Shown here: positions 5,381-5,583 of the stretch, one piece after another
How positions within the stretch are numbered: the stretch's first letter is position 1
How the letters are laid out: each line of letters opens with the position of its first letter
Assembly: GCA_017395275.1 (NCBI GenBank)
Contig: JAFPVN010000274.1
Coordinates: forward strand, 1 to 5,583
From: Candidatus Methanomethylophilaceae archaeon
Lineage (GTDB): Archaea > Thermoplasmatota > Thermoplasmata > Methanomassiliicoccales > Methanomethylophilaceae
Length of the DNA: 5,583 nucleotides
Reading direction: 5' to 3'
Made by a program: the position numbers and the translations under genes
The notes under the pieces: model-generated
What the model was told of the DNA's origin: nothing
Database searches by the model: none
Seen by the model: only the letters and a program-made list of their open reading frames with translations

Positions 5381-5583
5381 TGAGCATAGAGCCGCATCTG
5401 GGACAGAAATCTCTGTCTGGCTCATCTATGTCGAACCCGCATTTAGGGCAGCGCGTGAGTGCCGCTCCCTTGCTCGGGTCCACTACGTTTCCGCACTTGG
5501 GGCAGAATCCCGATTCCTTGTCCAGCTTGGCGTAGCAGACCGGGCAGCGCGTGCCCTTCCACACCTTCGCCTTTGCCCTCGGG
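5373..5583 (-). CDS. Small double zinc-ribbon protein, possibly incomplete at its N-terminus
   Basis: The frame ends with TGA at 5373 and stays open to the right edge. The visible part contains four CxxC pairs: CPVC and CPKC, ten residues apart, then CPKC and CPRC, eleven residues apart, each of the last three followed by Gly. This is the signature of two tandem zinc ribbons, each binding one Zn through four cysteines. A GTG at 5564 would give a 63-residue protein made of almost nothing but the two ribbons and ending in KK. The codons upstream of it (reading PRAKAK) are also in frame, so the true start may lie outside and the ribbons could be the C-terminal end of a longer protein. Such modules are common in archaea and mediate protein or nucleic acid contacts; no specific function can be assigned. 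The gene is convergent with pgk. Confidence 0.7.
   Translation of the reverse strand, partial: PRAKAKVWKGTRCPVCYAKLDKESGFCPKCGNVVDPSKGAALTRCPKCGFDIDEPDRDFCPRCGSMLKK

Overview
The window looks like a chromosomal housekeeping segment from a GC-rich archaeon. The evidence is an archaeal (type II) glyceraldehyde-3-phosphate dehydrogenase, an archaeal-type phosphoglycerate kinase, short leaders with box A-like TATA elements, frequent AGG arginine codons and a small multi-CxxC zinc-ribbon protein. My best guess is Thermoplasmatota, possibly Methanomassiliicoccales. That placement is inferred from protein flavour and gene style and was not tested by a search.

Left half (1-2964, all minus strand): branched-chain amino acid synthesis. 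Reading leftwards from the centre, ilvB (acetolactate synthase catalytic subunit) is followed by a spacer of 143 nt, then ilvC (ketol-acid reductoisomerase). Next, 20 nt downstream, comes the start of a cyclophilin-like fold protein that runs off the left edge. No ilvN (regulatory subunit) lies between ilvB and ilvC. The spacer holds a hairpin directly after the ilvB stop, a T-run, a compact palindromic element, a TATA-like box and a Shine-Dalgarno. ilvC with the cyclophilin-like gene is therefore probably transcribed separately from ilvB.

Centre (2965-3107): a divergent promoter region. It carries a good TATA-like box for the rightward genes and weaker candidates for ilvB.

Right half (3108-5349, plus strand): a two-gene unit, gap then pgk, separated by only 10 nt. 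Their products catalyse consecutive steps between glyceraldehyde-3-phosphate and 3-phosphoglycerate (glycolysis or gluconeogenesis). A short hairpin lies between pgk and a convergent gene for a small double zinc-ribbon protein on the minus strand, whose start may lie beyond the right edge.

I see no mobile element, CRISPR array, RNA gene or obviously new system. The points worth a second look are residue-level oddities in otherwise ordinary enzymes (IlvC cofactor loop and active-site loop, IlvB motifs, PGK ENVRF motif), the missing ilvN, the ilvC-cyclophilin-like pairing and the candidate operator upstream of ilvC.
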